64,000 nucleotides of DNA, from NCBI GenBank assembly GCA_910575075.1, contig CAJTCY010000009.1, positions 62,001 through 126,000 on the forward strand, given 5' to 3'. The notes beneath the pieces were generated by a model. That model was given only the letters and a program-made list of their open reading frames with translations, ran no database searches and was not told where the DNA came from. Source of the DNA: Lachnospiraceae bacterium. GTDB taxonomy: Bacteria; Bacillota; Clostridia; Lachnospirales; Lachnospiraceae. The position numbers and the translations under genes were made by a program. This document shows, in pieces, positions 50,263-60,579 of the stretch; positions within the stretch are counted from its first letter, which is position 1; every line of letters begins with the position of its first letter.

Positions 50263-51270
50263 TTATTCATCCATATCTACCAAAGCAGCGGTGATAATCG
50301 CCATGGAATACACTTCATCGGCATTGCATCCTCTGGACAAATCATTGATTGGGGAATTCAATCCCAACAGAATAGGTCCGTAGGCATCAAAATTACCCAT
50401 ACGCTGCGCAATCTTGTAACCGATGTTGCCAGCATTGATATCTGGAAAAATAAAGACATTTGCATGGCCGGCAACCGGATCGTCAGGACATTTTGTGCGG
50501 GCGACACGAGGAGAAACAGCGGCGTCAAACTGCATTTCTCCAGAAATCGGAAGATCTGGTCTTAGCGCCTTTGCTTTTTCAGCAGCATTTCTCATTTTAT
50601 CTACGTCTTCTCCTGCACCAGAACCGAGTGTCGAATAACTTAAAAAAGCAACTTTGGGGTCAATGCCGAAAATCTGTCCGCAGTCAGAAGCTTCAATGGC
50701 AATTTCAGCCAGTTCATCTTCACTGGGTTTGATATTAATGGCACAGTCAGCCATTGCCAGCACCTCATTTTCACCGGTTGCGGAAGGGCGTACCAGAATA
50801 AAACAAGAAGAGACAATTTTATATCCGGGTTTGGTCTTTATTAACTGCAATGCGGGACGTATGGTGTCAGCGGTGGTGTAAGTTGCGCCGCCCAGAAGCG
50901 AGTCTGCGAAGCCCATTTTAACCAGCATAGTGCCGAAATAGTTTCCCTGCAGCAGAATTTTCCGTGCTTCCTCAGGCTGCATATTTTTGCTTTTTCGGAG
51001 TTCACAGAGAGCATCCACCATCTCGTCCATTTTTTCAAAATTCTTTGGGTCTATAATCTGGGCGCCTCGGATATTATAACCATATTCTTCAGCGGCATTC
51101 TCAACTTCTTCTTGGCTGCCCACCAGAAGGGGGGTGAGAAAATTGGAAGCCAGAAGACGCGAAGCAGCCTCCAGAATACGGGGGTCACTGCCCTCGGTAA
51201 AAACAATCTTTTTGGGGTTCTTTTTGAGTTTGCTGATCATTGCACCAAAACCCTGCATGTTTCTGCTCAT
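50263..51270 (-). CDS. pta: Phosphate acetyltransferase
   Basis: 335 residues, the length of the short class I Pta. Interconverts acetyl-CoA and acetyl phosphate in acetate fermentation. Motifs are KIVFTEGSDPRILEAA, FADSLLGGATYTTADTIRPA, VLAMADCAINIKPSEDELAEIA (in two parts), LSYSTLGSGAGEDVDKM and NVFIFPDINAGNIGYKIAQR. AAGGAGGA precedes the ATG on the minus strand. Acetate kinase (ackA), often the next gene, is not present downstream here; instead decayed DNA follows, so ackA must be elsewhere. Confidence 0.96.
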   Translation of the reverse strand: MSRNMQGFGAMISKLKKNPKKIVFTEGSDPRILEAASRLLASNFLTPLLVGSQEEVENAAEEYGYNIRGAQIIDPKNFEKMDEMVDALCELRKSKNMQPEEARKILLQGNYFGTMLVKMGFADSLLGGATYTTADTIRPALQLIKTKPGYKIVSSCFILVRPSATGENEVLAMADCAINIKPSEDELAEIAIEASDCGQIFGIDPKVAFLSYSTLGSGAGEDVDKMRNAAEKAKALRPDLPISGEMQFDAAVSPRVARTKCPDDPVAGHANVFIFPDINAGNIGYKIAQRMGNFDAYGPILLGLNSPINDLSRGCNADEVYSMAIITAALVDMDE

Positions 51271-51485
51271 AGTAAAAATCCTCCTTATTATAATATCTGC
51301 TGTTCATCACTAGTCTAAACTATTCTGTGACGATTACTTACTATAAATGTATCACTTTTGAAAATTTTTTCAACAGATTTACATGTATAAAAACAGGTAC
51401 AGAGTGGAAAATTTTGCATTTTTTGAAAAACAACAGCAGCATTTCGAAGAAGAAATGGGTTTATAAAAATTTTATAGTTTTTTTC

Positions 51486-51539
51486 TTGTGTTTTTCAGAA
51501 AGTATTTTTATAATGTAATTAAAAACCGACCCGCGGGTC
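51486..51539 (+). promoter_or_regulatory. Exporter promoter with palindromic TetR-type operator
   Basis: TTGTGT (51486-51491), 17 bases, TATAAT (51509-51514). The perfect palindrome GACCCGCGGGTC lies at 51528-51539, just past the expected start point, in otherwise AT-rich DNA. The TetR protein at the end of the operon is the likely binder. Upstream, 51271-51485 is AT-rich with no recognised gene. Confidence 0.72.
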
Positions 51540-51569
51540 AGAATTAAATGTGCACAGGAGGAAAAGGAT

Positions 51570-54500
51570 ATGCTGTCAAAATTTAGTGTAAAGAAAGCAT
51601 ACACTGTGATTGTAGGTATCGTATTGGTCATCATTCTGGGAGTGGTTTCTCTTAGTAAGATGAGCACAGATCTGCTGCCCAGTATGAATTTGCCTTATGC
51701 GATTGTAATGACTACTTATTCAGGCGCAAGTCCGGAACAGGTGGAACGGATTGTGACAGAACCTATTGAGGGAGCGATGGCAAGCACCTCAAACATTAAA
51801 AATATCAGTTCTACCTCATCTAATAATATGTCCATGGTAGTGCTGGAATTTGAACAGACTGCAAATATGGATTCTGTTACGGTAGAGATGAGGGAAAGCC
51901 TGGACCAGATCAGCGGCTACTGGCCAGAAGAGGTGGGTAACCCTATCATAATGAAATTGAATCCTGATATGATGCCGATTATGATTGCGGCAGTAGAAGC
52001 GGAGGATATGGATGATATTCAAATCAGTGAATATGCAGAAAAGGATCTGATTCCAGAAGTTAAGAGCGTTGAAGGTGTTGCTTCTGTATCAGGGACTGGA
52101 TTAATTGAAGAATCTGTGCATGTGACCTTAAACCAGGATAAAATTGATTCCGTAAATGAAAAAATTATGGCTTCTCTGGATGAAAAATTTTCAGATGCAG
52201 AAAATGAAATAAATTCTGCAGAAAATGAAATCAGCAGTGGTAAAAACGAACTGGAAAGCGGCCAGAAGAAGATGGCAAATCAGATCAGCGACGCTCAGAA
52301 TCAATTGAACGATAAGAAAATTGAGTTATTTCAGACGGAGACAGACCTCAATAATAAGCTTGCACAGCTGCGGGAAACAAAGACAAAGACGGAACAAGGC
52401 ATTGAGACGTTAAAAGCATTGCAGGACCAGGTGCAGGTTCTGGTGGAAAATAAGACAAAACTGGAAAATGGAATTGCGGCAATGCAGGAAATGCAGCAGG
52501 ATACGGCAGAGATGGAAGGGCAGCTTGCCAAAGTGGAAGCAGGGCTTACCAAAATCAAATCTGAACTTGCAGCACAGGAAGGCAGCAGTTTAAAGGAAAA
52601 TGCTTCTGACGAAAAACTGATCTCCTATATTTCCAAATCACTGGCGGAGGCGGAACAGGGACTGGTGCAGATCAACGGTGGTATTGCGGCAATGGAGACA
52701 GGGCTTCAAAGTGTTGCCGAAGGCAAAAACACCATCAATCAGACCCTTGCCACCATAAACCAGAGCCAGATTGCAGGTTCTGTGGAAATGGGAAGCGCAT
52801 CTGCGCAGCTTGCCAGCGGAGAAGATAAATTAAAGGAATCCAGAGAGAGTTTTGAGGACAGTAAAGAGGAAGCATATGACGCAGCAGATTTAAATCAGAT
52901 CCTTACGATGGAAACCCTTACCAATATTCTGACAGCACAGAATTTCTCTATGCCGGCAGGATATATTACAGATGAAGGGGAACGTTACATGGTGCGTGTG
53001 GGAGATGCTGTCGACAGTGTGAAAGCGCTGCAGGACATGGTGCTGATGGATCTTGGCATGGACGGCGTGGAAGTGATTCATCTGTCTGATGTGGCTGATA
53101 TTGCGGTGACAGACAATTCTGAGGATTCCTATGCAAGGCTGAATGGAAAACCAGGCATTATGCTGTCAGTGGAGAAACAGACGGGTTATTCCACCGGGGA
53201 TGTTACGAAGCGTGTTTATGATAAATTTGACAGTCTTAGAAAGGCAGATGACAAGCTTACTGTATCTGTATTGATGGATCAGGGCATCTACATAGACATG
53301 ATTGTGGATTCCGTTTTGAACAACATGATTTTCGGCGCGATTCTTGCAATTATTATTTTGCTCATATTCCTCAAAGACATAAAGCCAACGCTGGTAATCG
53401 CATGTTCTATCCCTGTTTCCGTGATTTTTGCCGTGGTACTCATGTATTTCAGCGGGGTGACATTGAATATGATTTCACTGTCGGGCCTTGCGCTGGGCAT
53501 CGGTATGCTGGTAGATAACTCCATTGTGGTAATTGAAAATATTTATCGTATGCGGGGGGAAGGTCTGTCGTCAAGGAAAGCGGCTGTGGAAGGAGCAAAA
53601 CAGGTAAGCGGCGCCATCACAGCTTCTACGCTGACAACCGTCTGTGTATTTGCTCCCATCGTATTTACAGAAGGAATCACCAGGCAGCTCTTTGTTGATA
53701 TGGGACTGACGATTGCCTATTCACTGCTGGCCAGTTTGATTATCGCCTTGACGTTTGTTCCTATGATGGGTTCTAAAATGTTGAAAAAGACGAAAAATAT
53801 TAAGCATCCATGGTTTGAAAAGTTCCAGGAAATTTACGGTGCGGTACTTGGAAAGCTTCTTAAGGTGAAACCTTTGGTGCTTCTGGTAATGATTGGGCTT
53901 CTGGCGCTGAGCATGAAATTGTGTCTGGCAAGGGGAACGGTATTTATGCCGGAAATGGAGAGTACTCAGATGAGTGTTGAGATTGTGCCGCCAGAAGATT
54001 CAGAATTTTCAGAAGCGTGTGAGCTTGCTGACCAGGTGACAGAGAAGATCCAGACGATTGAGGATGTGGAATCTGTTGGAGCCATGGCAGGAGGCGGAGG
54101 CGTTGCTTCTGGCATTATGGGAGGCGGAAACAGCAATGGAAATAATATCAATCTCTATATTATTTTAAAAGAAGAAAAAGAACTGACGAATGAAAAGATT
54201 GCGGAAGAGATCAAAGAACTGACCAAAGACCTGAAGGGTGAAATCAATGTCAGCAGTTCCATGATGGATATGGGAATGCTGGCTGGAGATGGACTGACCG
54301 TGCAGATTAAGGGAAGAGAACTGGAAAAACTGCAGAAAATTGCACAAGATGTCAAAGACATTGTGGAAAAAGTTGAGGGAACAGCGGAGGTATCCACTGG
54401 AGCAGAAGACACAGAAAATGAATTTCGTATTACGGTAGATAAAGAAAAAGCTGCCAAGTACGGCATGACAGTAGCCCAGATTTACCAGCTTGTCAATGAA

Positions 54501-55388
54501 CAGATGAAAAATGAAACCAAAGACGCGACGATTTCCACAGATATTAAGGACTACGATATCTATCTGGAAACGGTGGAGCAGAGCGAAGCTTCCATAGAAT
54601 CTCTAAAAAAACTGACCTTCACCTATCAGGACAAAGAAAGCGGAGAAGAATCGAAGATTGCACTTTCTTCGGTGGCGGAATTTGAAGAAATGAGCAGCTT
54701 GCTGTCTATTTCCAGAGACGGACAGGAACGCTATGTCAATGTAACCGCAGCTATTGACAAGGGCTTTAACGTAGGTCTGGTGGGCGAAGCAGTGGATAAA
54801 GCAGTCAGAGATTATGATCTTCCGGAAGGTTATACCATCAAGATGAAAGGGGAGGATGAGAGCATCAATGAGGCAATGGAGCAGCTGATGCTGATGCTGG
54901 TACTGGCAATTGCATTTATCTACCTGATCATGGTGGCTCAGTTCCAGTCCTTAAAGGCACCCTTTATCATTCTCTTTACCATACCTCTTGCATTGACAGG
55001 GGGATTTGGCGCTTTGCTGATTTCCGGCAATGAGATGAGTATTATTGCCATGATTGGATTTATCATGCTCGTGGGCGTCATTGTAAATAATGGTATTGTG
55101 ATGGTGGAATATATTAATCAGCTCCGCCGGCAAGGTGTGGACAAACGGGAGGCAATCGTAACAGCAGGAAAGACCCGTCTGCGCCCCATTCTTATGACAG
55201 CGATGACGACGATTCTTGCGATGTCAACCATGGCGCTGGGGTCTGATATGGGATCTGATATGTCAAGACCGATGGCGATTGTTACCATAGGAGGAATGAT
55301 TTATGGAACACTTATGACTCTGGTGGTAGTTCCCTGCATTTATGACTTGTTTTACAGCAATAAGAGTATGGTAGAGGAAGAGATCTGA
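51570..55388 (+). CDS. RND-superfamily exporter with a large coiled-coil insertion
   Basis: 1272 residues, about 200 longer than AcrB. One N-terminal helix (about 10-28), a porter-like domain (SGASPEQVERIVTEPIEGAM), and after about residue 205 a 230-residue Glu/Gln/Lys-rich helical coiled-coil insertion (to about 435). Then come helices 2-6 with GLALGIGMLVDNSIVVIENI, a second porter domain and helices 8-12 with MLVGVIVNNGIVMVEYINQL. This is the HAE1/AcrB-type permease fold. In a single-membrane host there is no TolC, and no periplasmic adaptor gene is nearby. The insertion may take that place. The gene overlaps the following TetR gene by one base and is preceded by a strong AGGAGGAAAAGG site. 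Confidence 0.92.
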   Translation: MLSKFSVKKAYTVIVGIVLVIILGVVSLSKMSTDLLPSMNLPYAIVMTTYSGASPEQVERIVTEPIEGAMASTSNIKNISSTSSNNMSMVVLEFEQTANMDSVTVEMRESLDQISGYWPEEVGNPIIMKLNPDMMPIMIAAVEAEDMDDIQISEYAEKDLIPEVKSVEGVASVSGTGLIEESVHVTLNQDKIDSVNEKIMASLDEKFSDAENEINSAENEISSGKNELESGQKKMANQISDAQNQLNDKKIELFQTETDLNNKLAQLRETKTKTEQGIETLKALQDQVQVLVENKTKLENGIAAMQEMQQDTAEMEGQLAKVEAGLTKIKSELAAQEGSSLKENASDEKLISYISKSLAEAEQGLVQINGGIAAMETGLQSVAEGKNTINQTLATINQSQIAGSVEMGSASAQLASGEDKLKESRESFEDSKEEAYDAADLNQILTMETLTNILTAQNFSMPAGYITDEGERYMVRVGDAVDSVKALQDMVLMDLGMDGVEVIHLSDVADIAVTDNSEDSYARLNGKPGIMLSVEKQTGYSTGDVTKRVYDKFDSLRKADDKLTVSVLMDQGIYIDMIVDSVLNNMIFGAILAIIILLIFLKDIKPTLVIACSIPVSVIFAVVLMYFSGVTLNMISLSGLALGIGMLVDNSIVVIENIYRMRGEGLSSRKAAVEGAKQVSGAITASTLTTVCVFAPIVFTEGITRQLFVDMGLTIAYSLLASLIIALTFVPMMGSKMLKKTKNIKHPWFEKFQEIYGAVLGKLLKVKPLVLLVMIGLLALSMKLCLARGTVFMPEMESTQMSVEIVPPEDSEFSEACELADQVTEKIQTIEDVESVGAMAGGGGVASGIMGGGNSNGNNINLYIILKEEKELTNEKIAEEIKELTKDLKGEINVSSSMMDMGMLAGDGLTVQIKGRELEKLQKIAQDVKDIVEKVEGTAEVSTGAEDTENEFRITVDKEKAAKYGMTVAQIYQLVNEQMKNETKDATISTDIKDYDIYLETVEQSEASIESLKKLTFTYQDKESGEESKIALSSVAEFEEMSSLLSISRDGQERYVNVTAAIDKGFNVGLVGEAVDKAVRDYDLPEGYTIKMKGEDESINEAMEQLMLMLVLAIAFIYLIMVAQFQSLKAPFIILFTIPLALTGGFGALLISGNEMSIIAMIGFIMLVGVIVNNGIVMVEYINQLRRQGVDKREAIVTAGKTRLRPILMTAMTTILAMSTMALGSDMGSDMSRPMAIVTIGGMIYGTLMTLVVVPCIYDLFYSNKSMVEEEI

Positions 55389-56002
55389 TGGAAGAAAAAA
55401 TATATCCGCCTAAAGTAAGGGCAATGTATGAAGCAGTGCTGGAGCTGTTTGCGTCTGGCAGGGAACTGAGCACTTTGAAAGTGTCTGAGATTACCTCGCG
55501 GGCGGGAATCGGAAAAGGGACGGCGTACGAGTATTTTTCCACAAAAGAAGAAATTATTGTGGGCGCTATTGAATATGAGGCCACAAGGCATTTTCAGGTA
55601 ATTATCAAGCTTTTGGAAGAAGGGCAGACCTTACCGGAAATTATTTCAAAAGGCCTGGATATGCTGGAAGAGGCAAATGAAAAATATCATGGACTGGCAG
55701 TGCTGGAGAAAATTATCAGCGACAGTACCATAAATGGTGGAATTTTGTTAAAGGAAATAGAAAAATATAAGGAAGAATATGAACCATGCGCCCGCATGAC
55801 CCAGCGGCTGATGAAGCTGGTAAAAGACAGTGACGGCATTCAGGAGACGAATCCCTGGAAAGTATGGGGAGCTGTCTTATCCCAATATATGCTTTATGCG
55901 CTCTATCTGGTCCATCGTGAGAGAATGAAAGGGATCAGCAGGGAGGAGGCCAGAGCGTTTGTGTATCAGAATATTTTGAAAATATTAGGTGGAACTACTT
56001 GA
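55388..56002 (+). CDS. TetR-family repressor of the exporter
   Basis: 204 residues; TGATG joins its start to the exporter stop. The helix-turn-helix (about 27-48: VSEITSRAGIGKGTAYEYFS) is clear; the C-terminal ligand domain is divergent. The operon arrangement and the palindrome GACCCGCGGGTC at the operon start suggest autorepression relieved by a transported compound. The compound is unknown. Terminator at 56051. Confidence 0.9.
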   Translation: MEEKIYPPKVRAMYEAVLELFASGRELSTLKVSEITSRAGIGKGTAYEYFSTKEEIIVGAIEYEATRHFQVIIKLLEEGQTLPEIISKGLDMLEEANEKYHGLAVLEKIISDSTINGGILLKEIEKYKEEYEPCARMTQRLMKLVKDSDGIQETNPWKVWGAVLSQYMLYALYLVHRERMKGISREEARAFVYQNILKILGGTT

Positions 56003-56050
56003 CAATTTTTCTTATTACTTTTAAGATGAAGAGAAAGGTAGTGCCAAGAC

Positions 56051-56084
56051 ACGCCCTTTACCGGAACTGGGTAAGGGGCGTTTT
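56051..56084 (+). terminator. Intrinsic terminator after the tetR gene
   Basis: ACGCCCTTTACC pairs with GGTAAGGGGCGT (one wobble), followed by TTT. It lies 55 bases before valS; no T-box features precede it. Confidence 0.85.
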
Positions 56085-56139
56085 CACTGAATACAGACGC
56101 TTATATAAATGAAGTGATGCGTTAAAGGAGAGAATTATC

Positions 56140-58788
56140 ATGAATAGAGAACTGGCCAAAACTTACGATCCGAAAGATATTGAAGACCGTCTTTATCAGA
56201 AATGGGAAGAGAATAAATATTTTCATGCAAAGGCTGACAAGAGCAGAAAACCTTTTACCATTGTGATGCCGCCGCCTAATATAACCGGACAGCTTCATAT
56301 GGGACACGCGCTGGACAATACCATGCAGGATATTCTGATTCGTTACAAGCGTATGCAGGGATATAATGCCCTCTGGCAGCCTGGCACGGACCATGCCTCT
56401 ATTTCTACAGAGGTCAAAGTTATTGAAGCTCTCAAAGAACAGGGGATTGACAAGAAGGAACTCGGCAGAGAAGGATTTTTGGAAAAGGTATGGGAGTGGA
56501 AAGAAGAATACGGCGGGCGTATTATTAAACAATTGAAGAAATTAGGTTCTTCAGCGGACTGGGACAGAGAACGTTTTACTATGGATGAGGGCTGTTCCCA
56601 TGCTGTGCAGGAGGTTTTTATTAAACTGTACAATAAGGGGCTGATTTACAAAGGTTCCCGCATTGTCAACTGGTGTCCAGTGTGCAAAACTTCTATTTCA
56701 GATGCAGAAGTAGAGCATGAGGAACAGGATGGATTTTTCTGGCACATCAATTATCCGGTCAAAGGAGAAGAAGGCAGATTTGTTGAGATTGCCACCACCA
56801 GGCCGGAAACGCTTCTGGGAGATACGGCAGTGGCTGTCAATCCGGAAGATGAACGGTATCAGGATATAATCGGCAAAACGTTGGTTCTGCCCCTGGTGGG
56901 CCGTGAGATTCCTGTCGTGGCAGATCATTATGTGGACAAAGAATTTGGGACAGGGTGTGTGAAAATTACGCCGGCACATGACCCCAATGACTTTGAGGTC
57001 GGAAAACGCCATAATCTGCCAGAAATCAATATCATGAATGATGATGCCACCATCAACGAGAACGGGGGCAGATATGCAGGTATGGACCGCTATGAAGCCA
57101 GAAAAAGGATGGTCCAGGAACTGGAAGAACAGGGGCTTCTGGTTAAAATTGTACCTCATTCCCATAATGTGGGAACACACGACAGGTGCAGCACGACAGT
57201 GGAGCCAATGGTGAAGCAGCAGTGGTTTGTGAAAATGGATGAGCTGATTAAACCTGCGGTGGAAGCAGTTAAAAATGGTGATATCACACTTTTGCCGGAG
57301 CGTATGGATAAGACATATTTCAATTGGACAGATAATATCAGAGACTGGTGTATTTCCAGGCAGCTCTGGTGGGGACACCGGATTCCAGCTTACTATTGCA
57401 CGGAATGCGGGGAATTTACAGTGGCAAGAGAGAACCCTGGGAAATGTCCGAAATGCGGCTGTGCGCATATGATACAAGATGAAGATACGCTGGATACATG
57501 GTTTTCCTCTGCGCTGTGGCCGTTTTCCACACTGGGATGGCCAGAGAAGACAGAGGATCTGGATTATTTCTATCCCAATGATGTGCTGGTAACTGGTTAT
57601 GATATTATCTTCTTCTGGGTAATCCGTATGATTTTTTCCGGTTATGAACAGATGGGAGAAGCGCCGTTTAAGACAGTATTGTTCCATGGTCTGGTACGGG
57701 ATTCGCAGGGACGCAAGATGAGCAAATCTCTTGGAAATGGGATTGATCCTCTGGAAGTTATTGATAAGTATGGCGCTGATGCACTGAGACTGACGCTGAT
57801 TACCGGAAATGCTCCGGGCAATGATATGCGTTTTTATTGGGAACGTGTGGAGGCATCCCGGAATTTTGCTAACAAAGTATGGAATGCTTCCCGTTTCATT
57901 ATGATGAATATCGGTGAAGAGAAGCTGGCCGAGCCGTCTGTCAATCAGCTTGAGATAGAAGATAAATGGATTTTGTCCAGGGTTAACACCCTTGCCAGGG
58001 ATGTCACCGAGAATATGGATAAATTTGAGATGGGAATTGCGGTTCAAAAGGTCTATGATTTTATCTGGGATGAATTCTGCGACTGGTATATTGAGATTGC
58101 AAAGACCAGGACCTTTAAAAAAGAAGAAAATCCGGAATCAGCCAAGGTGGCAATGTGGACCCTGAAAACGGTTCTGATACAAGCATTAAAGCTGCTGCAT
58201 CCCTGCATGCCTTTTATTACAGAAGAAATTTTCTGTACGCTGCAGGACGAAGAACCAACGATTATGTTATCCAGGTGGCCGGAATACAGAGAAGAGTATC
58301 ATTTCGCACAGGCAGAAGAGGCAGTGGAGCATGTGAAGGACCTGGTAAAAGGAATCCGCAATACCAGAACAGCAATGGAAGTTCCGCCCAGCAGAAAGGC
58401 GAAGGTATTTATTGTAACTGCGGATTGTGAATTGAAAGATACATTTGAGAGCATGAAAACGGCCTACAGCCTGCTTGCCAGCGCGAGCGAGATTCAGGTA
58501 CAGGAGGATAAAACGGGTATCGGCGAGGATGCGGTATCGGTGGTGATTCCCGGCGCTGTGGTGTATCTTCCCCTGGAAGACCTGGTGGATTTTGAGAAAG
58601 AAAAGGAACGCCTCTTGAAGGAAAAGGAGCGCCTTGTAAAAGAGCTTTCCCGCTCCAGAGGAATGCTCTCCAATGAAAAATTCCTGAATAAGGCGCCGGA
58701 GAAGAAGGTACAGGAAGAGAAGGAAAAATTGGCGAAATATGAGCAGATGATGGCTCAGGTGGAAGAACGCCTGTTACAGATGAAATAG
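56140..58788 (+). CDS. valS: Valine-tRNA ligase
   Basis: 882 residues, a full-length class I synthetase. The HIGH-type motif is in [15 protein letters not shown] (about 45-60), the editing domain includes [17 protein letters not shown], a zinc-finger-like CTECGEFTV...CPKCGCAH pair lies at about 420-450, and KMSKSLGNG is the second signature. The C-terminal anticodon domain is followed by a coiled coil ([19 protein letters not shown]) typical of ValRS. AAAGGAGAGA precedes the ATG. Charges tRNA-Val. Unlike many Firmicutes valS genes, no T-box leader is seen in the 137 bases upstream. Confidence 0.97.
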   Translation: MNRELAKTYDPKDIEDRLYQKWEENKYFHAKADKSRKPFTIVMPPPNITGQLHMGHALDNTMQDILIRYKRMQGYNALWQPGTDHASISTEVKVIEALKEQGIDKKELGREGFLEKVWEWKEEYGGRIIKQLKKLGSSADWDRERFTMDEGCSHAVQEVFIKLYNKGLIYKGSRIVNWCPVCKTSISDAEVEHEEQDGFFWHINYPVKGEEGRFVEIATTRPETLLGDTAVAVNPEDERYQDIIGKTLVLPLVGREIPVVADHYVDKEFGTGCVKITPAHDPNDFEVGKRHNLPEINIMNDDATINENGGRYAGMDRYEARKRMVQELEEQGLLVKIVPHSHNVGTHDRCSTTVEPMVKQQWFVKMDELIKPAVEAVKNGDITLLPERMDKTYFNWTDNIRDWCISRQLWWGHRIPAYYCTECGEFTVARENPGKCPKCGCAHMIQDEDTLDTWFSSALWPFSTLGWPEKTEDLDYFYPNDVLVTGYDIIFFWVIRMIFSGYEQMGEAPFKTVLFHGLVRDSQGRKMSKSLGNGIDPLEVIDKYGADALRLTLITGNAPGNDMRFYWERVEASRNFANKVWNASRFIMMNIGEEKLAEPSVNQLEIEDKWILSRVNTLARDVTENMDKFEMGIAVQKVYDFIWDEFCDWYIEIAKTRTFKKEENPESAKVAMWTLKTVLIQALKLLHPCMPFITEEIFCTLQDEEPTIMLSRWPEYREEYHFAQAEEAVEHVKDLVKGIRNTRTAMEVPPSRKAKVFIVTADCELKDTFESMKTAYSLLASASEIQVQEDKTGIGEDAVSVVIPGAVVYLPLEDLVDFEKEKERLLKEKERLVKELSRSRGMLSNEKFLNKAPEKKVQEEKEKLAKYEQMMAQVEERLLQMK

Positions 58789-58813
58789 AAAATGTAAAAA
58801 AAAAATAAAAATA

Positions 58814-58842
58814 TTGAAAAATTTCTTGAATCTTGTTAGAAT
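58814..58842 (+). promoter_or_regulatory. Promoter of the FapA-family gene
   Basis: TTGAAA, 17 bases, TAGAAT, about 54 bases before the start codon. Confidence 0.6.
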
Positions 58843-58895
58843 AATATATATAGCGGTATTTTTCACAGAAATTCCATGCGAAGGGGGAATCTGTA

Positions 58896-60257
58896 ATGAC
58901 AGCATTGACGAGAGATGATCCAAAGGTTCGTTTTAGTAATGACAGTATGAAAGCTTTTCTTTATTTGCCGAGACCGGATTTTGAAGGCTATAATTTAGAT
59001 GATATTACAGAGATTCTACGGCAGAGCGGCATATCTTATGGAATAAAAGAACAGAAAGTTCGTGATATGATAGAGCAGCAGATTTATAATCAGGAAGTCC
59101 TTATTGCAGAAGGAGATCAGGCAGTAGATGGGATAGACGGTTATTATGATTATAAATTTGACATGAATTTTAGCAAGAAACCTAAAGTGAGACCAGATGG
59201 TTCGGTGGATTACTGGAGCATTAAGATGGTAGAGATGGTCACAGAGGGACAGGTAATTGCAGAATACCATAAGGCAGTGCAGGGTAAGGACGGCATGAAT
59301 CTGAAAGGCAAACCGGTTCTGGCTAAGCGCGGGAGAGATTTAGTTCCGCTCAAGGGTAAAGGATTTGAGCGCTCAGAAGACGGTCTGACCTATACTTCTC
59401 TGATGGATGGTAAAATTGACAAGAATGGAGACAGGATTGTAATTCTGCCGGTATATGAGATAAATGGCGATGCAGATTTGAATGTAGGAAATATTGATTT
59501 CCGCGGAGACGTTATCATTCACGGCAGCATCTGCAGCGGTCTGATTGTCAAGGCAACAGGGACAGTGACGGTAGACGGAATTGTAGAAGGAGCCAGTATC
59601 GAGGCAGGCAAAGACATTGTACTTCGGAGCGGAGTCATGGGAGCTTCCAGGGCAGTGATTAACAGTAAAGGAAATATTTCAGCCAAGTTCTTTGAATATA
59701 CGCGTGTACATGCCAATGGAACAATTCAGGCGGATGTATTTTTGAACTGTCAGGTATCCTGCGGTGAGAGCATTATTCTGAATGGAAGAAAAGCAAGCAT
59801 TATCGGAGGCGAAGTAGGTGCAATTCAGAGTATTGAGGCAGATATTCTGGGCAGTGACGGTGAAGTGAGCACTAACGTGAAGATTGGAAATGATCTTGCA
59901 GTACGGCGCAGGATTGGTATTTTGCAGAATAAGATTCAGGTAGAGAAGGAAAATCTTGCCAAGATTGAAGAAGGTTTGAAGATTTTGCAGGAAAAGAAGA
60001 ACGATCCCAGACGTACGGATCTTCTGCGTGTGAAAATTCGCGATACTGCATTATTGGCGGGAGACACTGCAGAACTGGAGAAACTGGAAGATCAGGTAGC
60101 CCGCGCCAAAGGAGGCACCATTCGAGTGAATGGTTATGTATATCCAGGTGTCTGTGTAGAGATTGATGAACTGCGGGTATTGGTAAAAGAGAAACAAAAG
60201 AGACTTGAATTTGTGCGAAAGCAGGATAGGATCCTCATGTGCGCGCTGGAAGCATAG
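58896..60257 (+). CDS. FapA (DUF342) family polymer-like beta-helix protein
   Basis: 453 residues. The N-terminal region (about 1-170) with LPRPDFEGYNLDDITEIL and GKDGMNLKGKPV, then a right-handed beta-helix (about 175-330: GNIDFRGDVIIHGSI, VTVDGIVEGASIEAGKDI) and a C-terminal coiled coil (about 340-453) fit DUF342/FapA. Relatives are often linked to flagellar genes or cell polarity in Vibrio and to spores or surface in Clostridia, but no function is firmly known. GAAGGGGGAA precedes the ATG. No motility genes lie nearby. Confidence 0.87.
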   Translation: MTALTRDDPKVRFSNDSMKAFLYLPRPDFEGYNLDDITEILRQSGISYGIKEQKVRDMIEQQIYNQEVLIAEGDQAVDGIDGYYDYKFDMNFSKKPKVRPDGSVDYWSIKMVEMVTEGQVIAEYHKAVQGKDGMNLKGKPVLAKRGRDLVPLKGKGFERSEDGLTYTSLMDGKIDKNGDRIVILPVYEINGDADLNVGNIDFRGDVIIHGSICSGLIVKATGTVTVDGIVEGASIEAGKDIVLRSGVMGASRAVINSKGNISAKFFEYTRVHANGTIQADVFLNCQVSCGESIILNGRKASIIGGEVGAIQSIEADILGSDGEVSTNVKIGNDLAVRRRIGILQNKIQVEKENLAKIEEGLKILQEKKNDPRRTDLLRVKIRDTALLAGDTAELEKLEDQVARAKGGTIRVNGYVYPGVCVEIDELRVLVKEKQKRLEFVRKQDRILMCALEA

Positions 60258-60269
60258 TCTCTCAGAGAT

Positions 60270-60309
60270 AAGGCATCTGTCAGCCGTTTGGGAAGGCAGA
60301 TGCCTTTTT
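60270..60309 (+). terminator. Intrinsic terminator after the FapA-family gene
   Basis: AAGGCATCTG pairs with CAGATGCCTT, followed by TTT. Confidence 0.88.
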
Positions 60310-60312
60310 AAT

Positions 60313-60410
60313 ATTCTATAGGAAAAAATTGCCGCGCGAAAGCGTGAAAGTGTCTTTCTATAGTATAAAAGGAGTATGCGCTAAAGTGCTGCTCGCGGCA
60401 AAATGGGCGG
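60313..60410 (+). repeat. Dispersed structured element, copy 5
   Basis: CTATAGGAAA...TTTCTATAG with inner CGC-GAAA-GCG; AAAGCGTGAAAGTGTCTTTC is shared with the other copies. The second stem-loop (GCGC-TAAA-GTGC) is weak and the terminator tail is missing. It lies directly after a terminator, as copies 2, 4 and 6 do. Confidence 0.7.
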
Positions 60411-60476
60411 TCTCAAAAGTCCTCTGTTCTGTAGAAATTTGTCATACGAAAATTCAAAGATTTCTTTGAATAGGGC

Positions 60477-60505
60477 TGGATTTCAGTACGTTAGTGTATT
60501 ATAAT
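60477..60505 (+). promoter_or_regulatory. Candidate folC promoter
   Basis: TGGATT, 17 bases, TATAAT, about 74 bases before folC. The -10 is perfect; the -35 is weak. Confidence 0.45.
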
Positions 60506-60579
60506 GTCCACGAAAGCATTGGACAGCGGAACCGAGAGGGCAGTGGGAAATGTTTGTGACAGCGAAGGGATAAACATGG

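Noticed and set aside
50141-50383. Open frame after the Rpn remnant as a gene
   Set aside because: It runs antisense into pta, has no ribosome site and no recognisable domain.
56003-56139. Possible T-box leader before valS
   Set aside because: The stretch holds a plain terminator for the tetR gene, but no AGGGTGGNACCGCG antiterminator box or room for the specifier stem.
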